Shown here: positions 32,379 through 33,442 of the stretch, in pieces
Numbering within the stretch: the stretch's first letter is position 1
Layout: each line of letters opens with the position of its first letter
Assembly (NCBI GenBank): GCA_015478725.1
Contig: JADMIG010000025.1
Location: forward strand, 1 to 33,442
From: Chloroflexota bacterium
GTDB taxonomy: Bacteria > Chloroflexota > Limnocylindria > Limnocylindrales > CSP1-4
Length of the DNA: 33,442 bases
Direction of reading: 5' to 3'
The notes under the pieces: model-generated
Databases searched by the model: none
What the model saw: the letters and a program-made list of their open reading frames with translations, nothing else
What the model was told of the DNA's origin: nothing
Translations under genes and position numbers: made by a program

Positions 32379-33442
32379 GTGACCGCGTCCACCCGGATCT
32401 CCGCCCCCGTCGCACCGGCGTCCATCCGCCTCACCGACTACACCGACTGCGGCGGCTGTGCCGCGAAGCTCGGCGCGGACCTGCTCGCGGACGCGCTGCG
32501 CGGCCTCGGAGCGGAGGCGGCGCCGAGCGAGCTCCTCGCCGGCCTCGCCGAGCCGGATGACGCCGCCGTGTATCGGGTGGCGGACGACCTCGCGATCGTC
32601 GGCACGCTCGACTTCTTCCCGCCGCTCGTCGACGATGCCCGGACGTACGGCGAGATCGCGGCGGCGAACGCCCTCTCGGACGTGTTCGCGATGGGTGGTC
32701 GGGTGCTCTTCGCCTTGTCGATCGCGGCCTTCCCCGAGGAGCTGCCACGCGACACGATGCGCGCGATCTTCGACGGTGCCTCGGCGAAGGTGCGGGAGGC
32801 GGGCGGCGTGCTCGCGGGCGGCCACACGATCCGCGACCGGGAGCCGAAGTACGGTCTGGCGGTCACGGGGGCGGTCCACCCGGACCGGCTCCTGCGCAAG
32901 GGTGGCGCGCGACCGGGCGACGTCCTGCTCCTCACGAAGCCCATCGGGACCGGCCTCCTCGTGAGCGGCCGGCGAGAGGGGCGACCCGAGGCGACGGACG
33001 CCGCCTTCGCGGCCGCCGTCGAGTCGATGCGGATGCTCAATCGGACTGCGTCGGAGGTCCTCGTCCGCGAGGAGGTGCGCTCCGCGACGGACGTGACTGG
33101 GTTCGGACTCCTCGGGCACGGGCTCGAGATGGCTCGGGCTGGAGGCGTCCGGTTCGTCATCGAGGCCGCCGCACTGCCGGCGCTCGACGGCGCGATCGAC
33201 CTCGCGGCCGCGGGCATCGAGACCGGGGGTGCCGCCCACAATCGCCGCTTCGTCCACGACGCACTCACCGTGGCGGCGTCGGTCGCGCGGGATCTCGTCG
33301 TCCTCGCCCACGATCCGCAGACCTCCGGCGGGCTCCTCGCCGCTGTGTCGGCCGAACGGGCTGACGCGATCGAGGTCGCTCTCCGCGCCGAGGGGGTTCG
33401 GTGCTGGCGCATCGGCCGTGTCGAGGCATCGACCGTGCCGGA
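32379..33442 (+). CDS. selD: Selenide, water dikinase (3'-partial)
   Basis: At least 354 codons, open to the window edge. SelD makes selenophosphate from selenide and ATP. The N-terminal motif DYTDCGGCAAKLGADLL places C27 and K30 (numbered from GTG 32379) at the catalytic Cys and Lys of the family. The TGT codon shows a cysteine, not selenocysteine, form. NALSDVFAMGG, the glycine-rich GGHTIRDREPKYGLAVTG and TDVTGFGLLGHGLEMA are strong family markers. DPQTSGGLLAAVS lies near the end, so only a few residues are likely missing. GTG 32379 is chosen because conserved sequence begins soon after and a TATCAT element lies six bases ahead. It is divergent from tRNA-Sec with about 80 bases between. Confidence 0.96.
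   Translation, partial: MTASTRISAPVAPASIRLTDYTDCGGCAAKLGADLLADALRGLGAEAAPSELLAGLAEPDDAAVYRVADDLAIVGTLDFFPPLVDDARTYGEIAAANALSDVFAMGGRVLFALSIAAFPEELPRDTMRAIFDGASAKVREAGGVLAGGHTIRDREPKYGLAVTGAVHPDRLLRKGGARPGDVLLLTKPIGTGLLVSGRREGRPEATDAAFAAAVESMRMLNRTASEVLVREEVRSATDVTGFGLLGHGLEMARAGGVRFVIEAAALPALDGAIDLAAAGIETGGAAHNRRFVHDALTVAASVARDLVVLAHDPQTSGGLLAAVSAERADAIEVALRAEGVRCWRIGRVEASTVP

Noticed and set aside
1-33442. In-frame TGA that might encode selenocysteine
   Set aside because: The only broken recognised family, the cyclase, is broken by a frame change, not by TGA. All other recognised families end at their expected length.
1-33442. CRISPR array, insertion sequence, rRNA or phage genes
   Set aside because: No regularly spaced repeats, transposase, integrase or rRNA-like sequence was seen.

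Overview
High-GC bacterial chromosome segment, about two thirds GC on the left and higher on the right. GTG and TTG starts are common and genes are tightly packed, with 1-bp and 4-bp start/stop overlaps. A deazaflavin-type luciferase-like oxidoreductase, GTG starts and one apparently leaderless promoter fit a high-GC phylum such as Chloroflexota or Actinomycetota. I cannot place it more precisely from sequence alone. No transposase, integrase, rRNA or CRISPR array is visible.

Positions 1-28,000 form a cell-surface polysaccharide locus in alternating operons. Minus-strand operon 5588->927: secreted beta-helix protein, two GT4 and one GT2 glycosyltransferases. Plus-strand pair 5670-8404: O-antigen ligase/polymerase-like membrane protein and a GT4. 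Minus-strand run 12025->8401: FAD oxidoreductase, sugar C-methyltransferase-like protein, F420-type oxidoreductase. Plus-strand 12273-14512: GT2 and a sugar-1-phosphate cytidylyltransferase-like protein. Minus-strand 15546->14521: an NAD-dependent sugar epimerase/dehydratase. Plus-strand 15731-19178: GT4, a thymidylate-kinase-like/phosphotransferase fusion, and a uronate-dehydrogenase-like protein. Minus-strand 20524->19202: a Wzx-type flippase. Plus-strand 20630-25217: C-methyltransferase, second cytidylyltransferase-like protein, PIG-L deacetylase, an unrecognised protein with a possible nucleotidyltransferase motif, and a frameshifted cyclase. Facing these on the minus strand are an ATP-grasp enzyme and a GMC oxidoreductase.

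Together these could make activated, branched or modified sugars, assemble a lipid-linked repeat, flip it and polymerise it. The 20.6-28 kb block looks like a tailoring module (methylation, nucleotide activation, deacetylation, possible acylation or ligation, oxidation), but its product is unknown.

Positions 28,083-33,442 hold a selenocysteine system. On the minus strand, tRNA-Sec(UCA), selA, selB and mobA lie in a row, the last three with overlapping ends. selD is divergent and runs off the right edge. The mobA link suggests a molybdopterin selenoenzyme such as formate dehydrogenase elsewhere in the genome. None is in this window.

No gene-free stretch exceeds 300 bases. The longest gaps are 12026-12272 (weak promoter-like TATCAT and the ribosome binding site of the next gene), 13416-13684 (a hairpin and a possible 8-residue leader peptide), 26125-26347 (a short direct repeat and a weak promoter candidate) and 15547-15730 (a TATCAT element facing the minus-strand gene).
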